NCBI GenBank assembly: GCA_040381195.1
Contig: JBEIHR010000103.1
Coordinates: forward strand, 1 to 6,377
Length of the DNA: 6,377 nt
Direction: 5' to 3'
Source: VGCC01 sp040381195
Lineage (GTDB): Bacteria; Actinomycetota; Actinomycetes; S36-B12
Shown: positions 1 to 6,148 of the stretch, piece by piece
How the letters are laid out: each line of letters starts with the position of its first letter
Numbering within the stretch: position 1 is the first letter of the stretch
The notes under the pieces: model-generated
The model's database searches: none
Seen by the model: the letters and a program-made list of their open reading frames with translations, nothing else
Told to the model about the DNA's origin: nothing
Position numbers and translations under genes: made by a program

Positions 1-288
1 GACCGCAAGCACGTCGAGCGAGCCCTGCACGCCTTCTATCCCGACGCCACCCTGCTCGGCTTTCACCACCACGACTGGATCAACGACCCATGGTCGCGTG
101 GCACGTACTTCGCGACACCTGCTGGCGCCTCGGAGGCGTTCGCGTCGGCGGAGTGGGCCACCGGTGGTCCGCTGCACTTCGCAGGATCGGACATCGCGCC
201 AGCTCACGTCGGCTGGTTCGAAGGCGCGCTGCTCTCCGGTCGTGACACTGCGGCTGCCGTCGTGGCACGGTTCGCGCAGCATCAGTGA
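1..288 (+). CDS. Flavin monoamine oxidase family protein, C-terminal fragment (5' end outside window)
   Basis: The window opens inside this gene in frame 1 and the gene ends at TGA 286-288, giving the last 95 residues. The fragment reads like the C-terminal end of FAD-dependent amine oxidases (flavin-containing amino-oxidoreductase family). It has HDWINDPWSRGTYFA, matching the family's W-x-x-DPW-S-x-G-x-Y-x-x pattern, followed about 30 residues later by LHFAGSDIA and HVGWFEGALLSGRDTAA. The last two correspond to the conserved FAG(T/E)... and G-(x)-EGA-x-x-SG segments that contact the FAD and end the substrate cavity. Family members oxidise primary or secondary amines to aldehydes and release ammonia and hydrogen peroxide; the substrate cannot be read from this fragment. 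The N-terminal Rossmann motif lies outside the window. The family call is secure; whether it is a polyamine, monoamine or amino-acid oxidase is open. A weak hairpin follows at 321-340. Confidence 0.88.
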   Translation, partial: DRKHVERALHAFYPDATLLGFHHHDWINDPWSRGTYFATPAGASEAFASAEWATGGPLHFAGSDIAPAHVGWFEGALLSGRDTAAAVVARFAQHQ

Positions 289-535
289 GAGGGTCACACT
301 TGACGGCTGCACCATGGGGCGCGGCTTGAACAGACGCCGCTTTGCAAAACAGCACACGCATATGCACTGATGTTGTGGGGCACGAAACGTCGCCAAAACC
401 CTCTGGGGCGACCTTCCGTATGGCTGTCATGGACATCCGCGCACATGTGAAGCCCCCAAGGAAACCAGGACCACGACCCAGACACAGAAAAGGAATCAGC
501 CCAAGGGATACACGTTCAAAGAATAGAAGTGTCAC
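289..535. other. Non-coding spacer between the amine oxidase and tRNA-Thr
   Basis: I see no credible gene on either strand. Open frames here lack ribosome binding sites and recognisable protein motifs, and one of them runs through the antisense strand of the tRNA. Base composition is less G/C-rich than in the flanking genes. Minor structures are the weak hairpin at 321-340, a small palindrome GCATATGC at 358-365, and a 6-bp inverted repeat GTCGCC (389-394) / GGCGAC (407-412). I see no copy of the tRNA 3' end that would mark an integrated element. Confidence 0.6.
321..343 (+). terminator. Possible weak terminator after the amine oxidase
   Basis: A 5-bp GC-only stem, GCGGC (321-325) pairing with GCCGC (336-340), encloses a 10-nt loop and is followed by TTT (341-343). 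It lies 33 bp after the oxidase stop codon. The stem is short, and an alternative pairing of GGCG 318-321 with CGCC 335-338 competes with it, so this is only suggestive. Confidence 0.22.
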
Positions 536-558
536 GAGAGATCCGACAAGCATCTCTC
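517..558 (-). terminator. Probable intrinsic terminator of tRNA-Thr
   Basis: Reading the minus strand, GAGAGAT (558-552) and ATCTCTC (542-536) form a perfect 7-bp stem around a 9-nt loop. The following minus-strand stretch (535-517) is rich in T and ends in TTCTATTCTTT. The stem starts 11 nt beyond the encoded CCA end of the tRNA, the usual place for a tRNA terminator. The stem is shorter and less GC-rich than a strong terminator, and the T tract is interrupted. Confidence 0.5.
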
Positions 559-569
559 AAGACATCAGA

Positions 570-644
570 TGGAGCCGCCTCGGGGATTTGAACCCCGGAC
601 CTACGCATTACGAGTGCGTTGCTCTACCCCTGAGCTAAGGCGGC
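570..644 (-). tRNA. tRNA-Thr (anticodon CGU), 3' CCA encoded
   Basis: The minus strand folds as a complete cloverleaf. The acceptor arms GCCGCCT (644-638) and AGGCGGC (580-574) pair fully. The D stem is GCTC/GAGC. The anticodon stem ACGCA/TGCGT is perfect around loop CTCGTAA, which puts anticodon CGT at 612-610 and so reads the threonine codon ACG. The T stem CGGGG/CCCCG encloses TTCAAAT. A five-base variable region AGGTC and discriminator T (573) complete 72 nt, and CCA is encoded at 572-570. It lies 74 bp downstream of, and on the same strand as, the 753-residue membrane protein gene, so read-through from that gene is possible. I could not identify a convincing -35/-10 pair of its own; TAACCT (672-667) is a weak -10 candidate. 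Confidence 0.97.
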
Positions 645-681
645 CTACTCCCACGGGAGCCGGCCTAGGTTACCGACCCCT

Positions 682-716
682 GGGCGGATCGCGGGATCCC
701 GGTGGTGCCGGCGCCC
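682..716 (-). terminator. GC-rich structured region after the membrane protein gene, possible terminator
   Basis: Immediately after the membrane protein stop codon (719-721) the minus strand can pair GGGCG (716-712) with CGCCC (686-682). The enclosed sequence holds smaller self-pairings, including a stem GGATC/GATCC with a 4-nt loop (699-686) and the palindrome CGGGATCCCG (692-701). There is no T tract, but many actinobacterial terminators lack one. The pairing may also simply reflect GC-rich sequence. If it does not terminate transcription, the message would run into tRNA-Thr. Confidence 0.3.
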
Positions 717-718
717 CT

Positions 719-2980
719 CTAGAAGATGCTGTCGACGGCGAGCCAGATAGTGGCGACCAAGATCAGCACGCCGCCAACGCGGTAGACCGTGGTCATGGAG
801 GGGCGCAGGTACCAGCGCACATCCCCTTCCACGGGTTCACGGCCGAACATGGCCAGAATGGCCATCAGCAATCCAGGGATCAGCACGATCACGAAGGATG
901 TGAGAGCGAAGTCAGGGGTGTCCCCAAGCGCGGATTCAGTGATGGAAGCCAGGATCAGGAAGACGAAGAGACTGAAGGCAAGCAGCGGCATCGCCCGCGG
1001 AATGGCCTGCCATAGTCGGGAACTATTTGGCAGTTTCCAACTGAGGAACGCCAGGACCGTGGGGAGGAACCACACGAGTGCGCCGACCCACAGGTGCCAG
1101 GAGGTTCCGATGAATGCAGCCGAAATGAAGAGGAAGACGGAGAGTTTAAGCATCGCGGACAACACCTGCTGAGTGGTCCCCGGATCATCGAGAACACCGA
1201 CAACCGTTGCGAGTCTCTCCGGGAACCAGCGAGCCGCAGCCTCCTCAACACAAACTTTGACAACGAGAAGGCCGGCAACGATCCACGCTAACTGAACCGA
1301 GCTCTCCCCAACAGGAAAGAGCGATCCGCCGAGCGGTGGAAGCGAACTCGCGACGTTGTAGGTGGTGTAAGCACCGAGAAGAGGCACGATGATGATGTCT
1401 GCTCCGCGCTCCCACCACTGTGCAAAGTTGTGCGGCGCTGCGCGGCGAATCTCCCGGAACGACGTCGCGATGAGTCCGGGACCGATGATCAGGAGCGCTA
1501 CACCCATGAGGGTGCGCACACTCGACAGATCAACGATCCCGCCCATGGCGACAACGACCACCGAGAATGCCAGGGTGCCGACCAACCCAGCAAAAGCATC
1601 CAGGACTCCGATGACGATCAATGCGATGAGGAGTCCAAGAACAGGCGGCTGCGCAATCCCGTCCGAGGTCACCGCGGACACGACTCCGAGGACCAATGCG
1701 GCTAGGGGAAGCAACAGACTCGCACTCCCGAAGATCGCGCGCAATGGTGCCGCGTCTCCCATGATCCGCGCTAGCAGGGGGCTCTTCGCGCTGACCGCTG
1801 TGGGCCAGAGAAAAGACGCCTCGTCGACAAAGGCGGTGAGCGGTGAGCGATGCAGCCAGGATCGGTCCCCTCGAGCCCGTCCCATCGCTCGAAAGCGCGT
1901 TCGCCAACCACGATTGTGTTCAACGTCGATCTCGTCCAGCAGAGACGCGGCCCAATAGAGACCTTCGTTAATGCCTCCGCCCGCGGGTGATGGGGCACGC
2001 CCCGCCCCTGCAAGTCCCGCACCGGCAACCGAGAGCAGGGCAACGGCGGCAATGGTGGCCGACACCACGGCTGCTGGTTGATCCAGAGCTTCAACCTTCG
2101 GGTACTGGGGAGCCTTGGGATTGTCCGGGAGTTCAGGGAACACCAACCCAGAAAGGTCGGCGTCGGGGGTGACTCCGAGGAGTTCACCATTGGGGCCGAT
2201 CTCGACCGAGGATCCGAATTCCACGGGTTGGCCGGACGGGTCTGTGCCCTTGAGGACGACCGTGTGCGATCCCGCGGCCAGGTCCCCAGGAAGGGTCGCC
2301 GATAGAACGATCTCTCCGCTCGCGTCGGCTGTGCCTTGCGCGAGTAATTGGGGAGTCGAGAAGACCCACAGCTCGGCGCGCGATTCGGCCAGCAGCCCGG
2401 CGCCCCGCGCAGACACTTCCACTCCGTCTCCCTGCGCGATGTCCAGGCTCAGCGCGGGACCGTCGGAATCCATCTCCTCGACAGCACCCTCGTCCTCCGT
2501 GAGCTCGGCTCCATCCTGAGCGTCCTCATCCGTGGCGTCCTCATCCGTGGCGTCCGGATCAATCCCGTCTTCGTCTGTGGCGTCCTCATCCGTGGCGTCC
2601 GGATCAATGCCGTCTTCGTCCGTGGCGTCCGGATCAATGCCGTCTTCGTCCGTGGCGTCCGGATCAATGCCGTCTTCGTCCGTGGCGTCCGGGTCTGTGG
2701 CGTCCTCGGGTGTGTCTGTGACCTCACTCGAGGGTGGCGTCTCGTCAGGCTCGGCCGGTTCCTCGGCTGGCTCAGCAGACTCCGGTGTGGACTCAGCGGG
2801 TGCGGGCTCAGGGGCCGCGGGTTCAGCGGGTGCGGGATCCCCACCCCCACCGCCACCCTCGTCGTCCTCCGCACTCACTCCGATCGCCACCGCACTGGAG
2901 ATGAGTGGTGCACCGAGCCACAAACCGGATGCGACAACCGCACCCACGACCGCAGCCGTGATTCGACGCCTACGCAGCAT
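719..2980 (-). CDS. Membrane protein of unknown function: signal peptide, Asp-rich repeat linker, Ig-like domain, multi-pass C-terminal region
   Basis: This 753-residue protein is not one whose function I recognise. Residues 1-37 form a secretory signal: RRRR, then a hydrophobic core, with likely cleavage after AVA (32) or VSA (37). Residues 38-95 are a Gly/Pro/Ala/Glu-rich linker. Residues 96-154 are tandem repeats of DPDATDEDGI and shorter variants, strongly acidic. Residues 175-262 look like a bacterial Ig-like beta-sandwich (ELWVFSTPQLL, GSHTVVLKGTDPSG). A hydrophobic segment at about 303-327 follows. A basic, Trp-containing stretch (328-415) precedes a block of roughly ten further membrane segments up to 749. 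The expected layout is an acidic tail and Ig domain outside the cell anchored by a polytopic membrane domain. No enzyme motif or transporter signature is visible. ATG 2978-2980 gives the complete signal peptide, but no good Shine-Dalgarno precedes it. The gene diverges from the SET gene (94-bp gap). The coding frame is well supported; the function is not. Confidence 0.88.
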   Translation of the reverse strand: MLRRRRITAAVVGAVVASGLWLGAPLISSAVAIGVSAEDDEGGGGGGDPAPAEPAAPEPAPAESTPESAEPAEEPAEPDETPPSSEVTDTPEDATDPDATDEDGIDPDATDEDGIDPDATDEDGIDPDATDEDATDEDGIDPDATDEDATDEDAQDGAELTEDEGAVEEMDSDGPALSLDIAQGDGVEVSARGAGLLAESRAELWVFSTPQLLAQGTADASGEIVLSATLPGDLAAGSHTVVLKGTDPSGQPVEFGSSVEIGPNGELLGVTPDADLSGLVFPELPDNPKAPQYPKVEALDQPAAVVSATIAAVALLSVAGAGLAGAGRAPSPAGGGINEGLYWAASLLDEIDVEHNRGWRTRFRAMGRARGDRSWLHRSPLTAFVDEASFLWPTAVSAKSPLLARIMGDAAPLRAIFGSASLLLPLAALVLGVVSAVTSDGIAQPPVLGLLIALIVIGVLDAFAGLVGTLAFSVVVVAMGGIVDLSSVRTLMGVALLIIGPGLIATSFREIRRAAPHNFAQWWERGADIIIVPLLGAYTTYNVASSLPPLGGSLFPVGESSVQLAWIVAGLLVVKVCVEEAAARWFPERLATVVGVLDDPGTTQQVLSAMLKLSVFLFISAAFIGTSWHLWVGALVWFLPTVLAFLSWKLPNSSRLWQAIPRAMPLLAFSLFVFLILASITESALGDTPDFALTSFVIVLIPGLLMAILAMFGREPVEGDVRWYLRPSMTTVYRVGGVLILVATIWLAVDSIF
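2519..2695 (-). repeat. In-frame tandem repeat encoding Asp-rich decapeptides
   Basis: About 177 bp inside the membrane protein gene is built from units of 15 bp and 30 bp. From 2591 to about 2692 the sequence has an exact 30-bp period; for example, 2611-2640 and 2641-2670 are identical. From 2519 to about 2590 the units are 45 bp long, a 30-bp unit with an extra 15-bp core inserted. The protein reads DPDATDEDGI three times (residues 96-125), then two variants carrying an extra ATDED (126-140 and 141-154). All unit lengths are multiples of three, so gain or loss of copies keeps the frame. The near-identity at DNA level, including synonymous positions, points to recent replication slippage. 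Confidence 0.93.
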
Positions 2981-3074
2981 CCCCGGAGCCTAGGGGTCTG
3001 GATATCGACCTGGAGGGAACTCGGGATACTTGCGCGGCTGCGCATATATCCTGCGCCGCGAGGGGCGGAGGAAC
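2981..3074. promoter_or_regulatory. Divergent promoter region between the membrane protein and SET genes
   Basis: This 94-bp gap must hold the 5' signals of both genes. For the minus-strand gene, TAGGCT (2992-2987) lies 6 nt before the ATG and could be a -10 of a leaderless message, but no convincing -35 precedes it. GATATC (3001-3006) is another candidate on either strand. For the plus-strand SET gene, GATACT (3025-3030) and TATATC (3045-3050) are -10-like. An inverted repeat CGCGGC (3033-3038) / GCCGCG (3055-3060) flanks the second of these and could be an operator or a leader hairpin. None of these elements is certain. Confidence 0.35.
3067..3071 (+). promoter_or_regulatory. Ribosome binding site of the SET gene
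   Basis: GGAGG lies 3 nt before ATG 3075. It is the only strong Shine-Dalgarno in this gap. It supports ATG 3075 over the in-frame TTG at 3030, which would add 15 residues with no family similarity. Confidence 0.7.
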
Positions 3075-3680
3075 ATGCAGCAGCAGCGCACATCGCCTGA
3101 GGAATTTCAGGCATACCTGGATGCACAGGTGATCGTTGCGCCAGCCGGAGTGGAACTGCGTCGCGGGCCGCATGGACTCGGACTGTTCACCACCCGCTCC
3201 TTCACTCAGGGAGACGAGGTGCTCCGAGCGGTTGAGTTCCATATCCCCGACGACGGCCGGATCTACCGTGCTCGGGTGCAGGTCGGCGGATCGGTCGAGG
3301 AGATTGAGGTCACGCCCATGCAGTCCGTGCGCTACGAGGGTTTCCGCGCGATCGATCTCCCCGGATGCCTGATGAACCACTCGTGCGATCCGTCGACACT
3401 GAGCACCGACGTGATCGATCAGGAGGGCAAGAAGACTGTGGGATACGTACAGGTCGCGGCCCGTGACCTCGAGCCTGGAGAAGAGATCACCTGCGACTAC
3501 GTCCTGTTCGACTGGGACGGAGACGGTCACCAGTTCCACTGCCAATGCGGCTCCTCCGAATGCTACGGATATGTCGGAGGCTTCGTAAGTCTCGCTCCAG
3601 ATGTCCAGGAGCGGGTGGCCGATCGGCTCTATCCCGAAGTTCGCCGCCAATGGGAACTCGCGCGAGGCCTCACCACCTGA
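3075..3680 (+). CDS. SET domain-containing protein, putative protein-lysine N-methyltransferase
   Basis: This 201-residue protein is almost entirely a SET domain. GPHGLGLFTTRSFTQGDEVL (31-50) is the opening SET motif, with the glycine-rich turn that contacts S-adenosylmethionine. NHSCDPST (101-108) is the NHSCxPN motif of the SET pseudoknot, here with S-T in place of the usual N. GEEITCDY (135-142) supplies the catalytic tyrosine (Y142). HCQCGSSECYG (155-165) is a post-SET cysteine cluster whose three Cys (156, 158, 163), with C104 of NHSC, would hold a zinc ion. SET enzymes move methyl groups from S-adenosylmethionine to lysine side chains; bacterial members are sparse and most have no known target. 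No signal peptide or membrane segment is present, so it should act in the cytoplasm. ATG 3075 is chosen for its GGAGG. The gene ends directly against convergent copA. The family call is firm; substrate and role are unknown. Confidence 0.9.
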   Translation: MQQQRTSPEEFQAYLDAQVIVAPAGVELRRGPHGLGLFTTRSFTQGDEVLRAVEFHIPDDGRIYRARVQVGGSVEEIEVTPMQSVRYEGFRAIDLPGCLMNHSCDPSTLSTDVIDQEGKKTVGYVQVAARDLEPGEEITCDYVLFDWDGDGHQFHCQCGSSECYGYVGGFVSLAPDVQERVADRLYPEVRRQWELARGLTT

Positions 3681-3694
3681 TCACGTGGAGGCCT
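3665..3694. terminator. Hairpin shared by the convergent SET and copA 3' ends, candidate bidirectional terminator
   Basis: AGGCCT (3665-3670) pairs with AGGCCT (3689-3694), and CCAC (3673-3676) pairs with GTGG (3685-3688). This makes a 10-bp GC-rich stem with a 2-nt bulge (CA 3671-3672) and an 8-nt loop CTGATCAC. The same fold forms on either strand. The loop carries both stop codons. There is no T tract on either side, so termination efficiency is uncertain, but no other terminator is visible between the two genes. Confidence 0.5.
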
Positions 3695-5852
3695 GGAAGC
3701 GGCGTAGCCGCAGGCTGTTCGTCACAACGAAGACGGATGAGAAAGCCATGGCAGCTCCAGCGATCATCGGATTGAGTAATCCCGCTATCGCCAGCGGAAT
3801 CGCAGCCACGTTGTAGGCGAAGGCCCAGAACAGGTTCCCCTTGATGATCGCGAGGGTGCGCCGGGAGAGGCGAATCGCATCGACAACGCCCATAAGGGAT
3901 GGATGCATCACCGTGATGTCGCTGGCCTCGCGAGCAAGGTCGGTTCCTCCGCCCATAGCGATCCCAAGGTCCGCCTGGGTGAGGGCGATGGCGTCGTTGA
4001 TCCCATCTCCGACCATCGCGACCACCTGGCCTCGACTTTGCAGGCTCTCGATGGTAGCCAGCTTGGTGGGAGGTGTTGCGTCAGCGATCACAGTGCCGAT
4101 TCCCACCTCCTGAGCGATGACCTCGGCGGTGCGGAGCCGGTCTCCCGTGAGCAACATCGGCGTGAGACCGAGTTCTTCAAGCGCTGCCACAGCGCGCGCA
4201 CTATCCGGTCGTGGACGATCACCGACCTCGATGAGGGCGAGGAGGTTTCCGTCGACGGAAACACCCACGCACGTGGCGTCGCCCACCTCGGGCAAGGCGT
4301 GTGTAGCGATGCCCTGATCAGCAAGCCAGGCGGGCTTGCCAATCTTCACCGACTTTCCTTCGATGAACCCGCACACTCCACCCCCCGGTGAGACGGAGAA
4401 GTCGAGCACCGGGAGGCGCTCATGGGTGAGGGTCGTGATCGCTTGCGCGACAGGGTGCTCCGAGTGGGACTCCAGCGACGCGGCGTAGAGCCGCACCTGG
4501 GATTCCTCGGCCGTACCCAGCACATGGATGCGGTCCACGACCATGCGCCCCTCGGTCACCGTTCCGGTCTTGTCCAGAACGATCGTGGTGATCTTCCGAG
4601 TGGCCTCGAGGACCTGGGGTCCGCGGATCAGGATCCCCAGTTGCGCTCCGCGTCCGGTGCCCACGAGAAGTGCCGTCGGCGTTGCCAGCCCCAGAGCACA
4701 TGGGCAGGCGATGATCAGCACTGCGATCGCAGCCGTGAACGCCGCGTTGGCGCTGGCACCAGCGAGCAGCCAGCCCGCCAGGGTGAGCACCGAAAGAATC
4801 AGGACGATCGGCACGAAGATCGCACTGATCCGGTCCGCAAGCCTTTGCACGGGCGCCTTCTGCGCCTGGGCCTCCTGCAGCAGCGAGCTCATCTGAGCGA
4901 TCTGTGTGGTCTCCCCTACGGCAGTCAGCTCGACATCGAGGGAGCCTGCACCCACGATCGAGGCACCGATTACTGCATCACCGGGTCCGACGTCTACGGG
5001 CAGTGACTCCCCGGTGAGGAAGCTCGTGTCCACATCGGCATGACCGACGCACACGATTCCGTCGGCGGGAATCTTCTCTCCCGGCTTCACGCGAACGAGA
5101 TCACCCACGCGAAGGGCTTCTGCGGACACACGTGTCTCGCCAGAGTCGGTGAGAACGGTTGCCTCACGTGCACCAAGGCGGGCCAACTCGCGCAGTGCCT
5201 GACCACCACGATCCTTCGCGCGCGCTTCCCAGTAGCGGCCGAGGAGCAGGAACGTGGTCACCGCTGCCGCCACTTCGAAATAGACCTCCGGCATTCCGCT
5301 CGAGCCCAGGAAGTGGAATGACATCGTCATTCCGATGACGCCGGCACCGCCCCAGATCAACGCATAGACCGACCAGAGAAACGCGGCGGAGATTCCAAGC
5401 GACACGAGGGTGTCCATCGACAGGGCACCATGACGAAGGTTGATCAAGGTCGCCCGATGAAATGGCCATGCGCACCAGGTCACCACCGGGATCGCAAGGA
5501 CGAGGGATACCCACTGCCACCCCGCGAATTGCAGTGCCATGACCATCGCCATCGCGACGATCGGGACAGTGAGGACCAGGCTGACAAGAAGTCGACTCCT
5601 GGTAAGCCGGCTATCTATTCCCAACTCTGACTGTGATGTGTGCTCGCTGGCTTTGTAGCCCGTCTCCTCGACTGCGGAGATCGCCTCGTGTGTGGATACC
5701 GTGGAAGGAAGCTGAAGCGTGGCCCGTTCGGTAGCGAAGTTCACAGTGGTCTCGACCCCTGGTAGGCGATTGAGGTTGCGTTCCACGCGCGCGGCGCATG
5801 ACGAACACGTCATGCCTTCGATATCGAGTTCGACAGTACGGAGATCGGACAT
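3681..5852 (-). CDS. copA: Cu(I)-exporting P1B-type ATPase CopA
   Basis: This 723-residue protein has the full set of features of a P1B-1 copper ATPase, which uses ATP to pump Cu(I) out of the cytosol. One N-terminal heavy-metal-associated domain carries GMTCSSC (C16, C19). Two membrane segments (about 87-130) precede the pair at about 146-168 and 188-206. The actuator domain has TGES at 280-283. The membrane metal site is CPC (383-385), followed by DKTGT (427-431) with the phosphorylated Asp427. The nucleotide domain has SEHP (464-467). TGD (569-571) and GDGIND (615-620) close the phosphorylation domain. The last two membrane segments contain YN (680-681) and M702-x-x-SS (705-706), the other ligands typical of Cu(I) pumps. 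GDGIND is followed by AI rather than the more common AP. The gene starts 8 bp after csoR, with AGG about 8 nt before the ATG, so they form one operon under CsoR control. Its stop touches that of the SET gene. Confidence 0.96.
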   Translation of the reverse strand: MSDLRTVELDIEGMTCSSCAARVERNLNRLPGVETTVNFATERATLQLPSTVSTHEAISAVEETGYKASEHTSQSELGIDSRLTRSRLLVSLVLTVPIVAMAMVMALQFAGWQWVSLVLAIPVVTWCAWPFHRATLINLRHGALSMDTLVSLGISAAFLWSVYALIWGGAGVIGMTMSFHFLGSSGMPEVYFEVAAAVTTFLLLGRYWEARAKDRGGQALRELARLGAREATVLTDSGETRVSAEALRVGDLVRVKPGEKIPADGIVCVGHADVDTSFLTGESLPVDVGPGDAVIGASIVGAGSLDVELTAVGETTQIAQMSSLLQEAQAQKAPVQRLADRISAIFVPIVLILSVLTLAGWLLAGASANAAFTAAIAVLIIACPCALGLATPTALLVGTGRGAQLGILIRGPQVLEATRKITTIVLDKTGTVTEGRMVVDRIHVLGTAEESQVRLYAASLESHSEHPVAQAITTLTHERLPVLDFSVSPGGGVCGFIEGKSVKIGKPAWLADQGIATHALPEVGDATCVGVSVDGNLLALIEVGDRPRPDSARAVAALEELGLTPMLLTGDRLRTAEVIAQEVGIGTVIADATPPTKLATIESLQSRGQVVAMVGDGINDAIALTQADLGIAMGGGTDLAREASDITVMHPSLMGVVDAIRLSRRTLAIIKGNLFWAFAYNVAAIPLAIAGLLNPMIAGAAMAFSSVFVVTNSLRLRRFQAST

Positions 5853-5860
5853 TGATCGAC

Positions 5861-6142
5861 CTAACTCCGCACGAGTCGAGCGATCGCCTCGGAGGCTTCG
5901 TCAATCTTTGCCGCGGCGGCATCCCCGCCCTCGGCGATAGCGTCTGCGACGCAGTGACTCAGGTGGTCCTGCATCAGGACAAGCGCAACAGACTGCAGTG
6001 CCTTGGTGGCCGCAGACACCTGGGTAAGCACGTCGATGCAGTAGGTGTCCTCCTCGACCATGCGCTGCAATCCGCGCACCTGTCCCTCGATCCGACGCAG
6101 TCGCCGGAGGACATCGTCCTTGTCGGTCCCGTAGCCCGCCAT
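5861..6142 (-). CDS. csoR: Copper-sensing transcriptional repressor CsoR
   Basis: This 93-residue all-helical protein belongs to the CsoR/RcnR family (DUF156). The family opening is present as RRLRRIEGQVRGLQRMVEED (13-32). The three copper ligands are C35, H60 and C64. Their spacing equals that of C36-H61-C65 in the Mycobacterium tuberculosis CsoR, and Y34 next to C35 is also kept. This marks a Cu(I) sensor rather than a nickel (RcnR), formaldehyde (FrmR) or persulfide (CstR) sensor. Copper-free CsoR binds DNA and represses; Cu(I) binding releases it. The gene is upstream of copA with an 8-bp gap, so the two are expected to be co-transcribed. A matching operator overlaps its promoter at 6152-6168, giving autoregulation. 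ATG 6142 is the only sensible start, and it lies 6 nt after the -10 element without a Shine-Dalgarno, so the message is probably leaderless. Confidence 0.96.
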   Translation of the reverse strand: MAGYGTDKDDVLRRLRRIEGQVRGLQRMVEEDTYCIDVLTQVSAATKALQSVALVLMQDHLSHCVADAIAEGGDAAAAKIDEASEAIARLVRS

Positions 6143-6148
6143 GGAGAC

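Noticed and set aside
389..412. 6-bp inverted repeat GTCGCC/GGCGAC as a terminator or small RNA
   Set aside because: Short stem, long loop, no T tract, and not close to either gene end.
342..638. A 98-residue plus-strand open frame ending in RLGDLNPGPTHYECVALPLS
   Set aside because: The recognisable C-terminal piece is the antisense translation of tRNA-Thr, a well-known annotation artefact; there is no ribosome binding site.
573..644. tRNA-Thr as an integration site for a mobile element
   Set aside because: No integrase gene and no second copy of the tRNA 3' end was seen in the window.
2532..2993. Serine-rich plus-strand frame with SSSVASGS repeats
   Set aside because: It is the antisense reading of the Asp-rich repeat and signal region of the membrane protein; the periodicity comes from the real gene.
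2989..2998. CCTAGGGGTC resembling half of a CsoR operator
   Set aside because: The opposite arm (ATACCCC) is missing, so it is not the inverted repeat that CsoR recognises.
3030..3074. TTG at 3030 as the SET start codon
   Set aside because: It lacks a ribosome binding site and would place -10-like and inverted-repeat sequence inside the gene; ATG 3075 follows GGAGG.
2348..3100. A 250-residue plus-strand frame with VRGVRINAVF repeats
   Set aside because: Another frame over the same tandem repeat; its composition (Arg, Cys and Gly rich) and lack of family features argue against coding.
2970..3650. A 226-residue minus-strand frame opposite the SET gene
   Set aside because: The SET frame carries clear catalytic and zinc motifs plus a ribosome binding site; the antisense frame has none.
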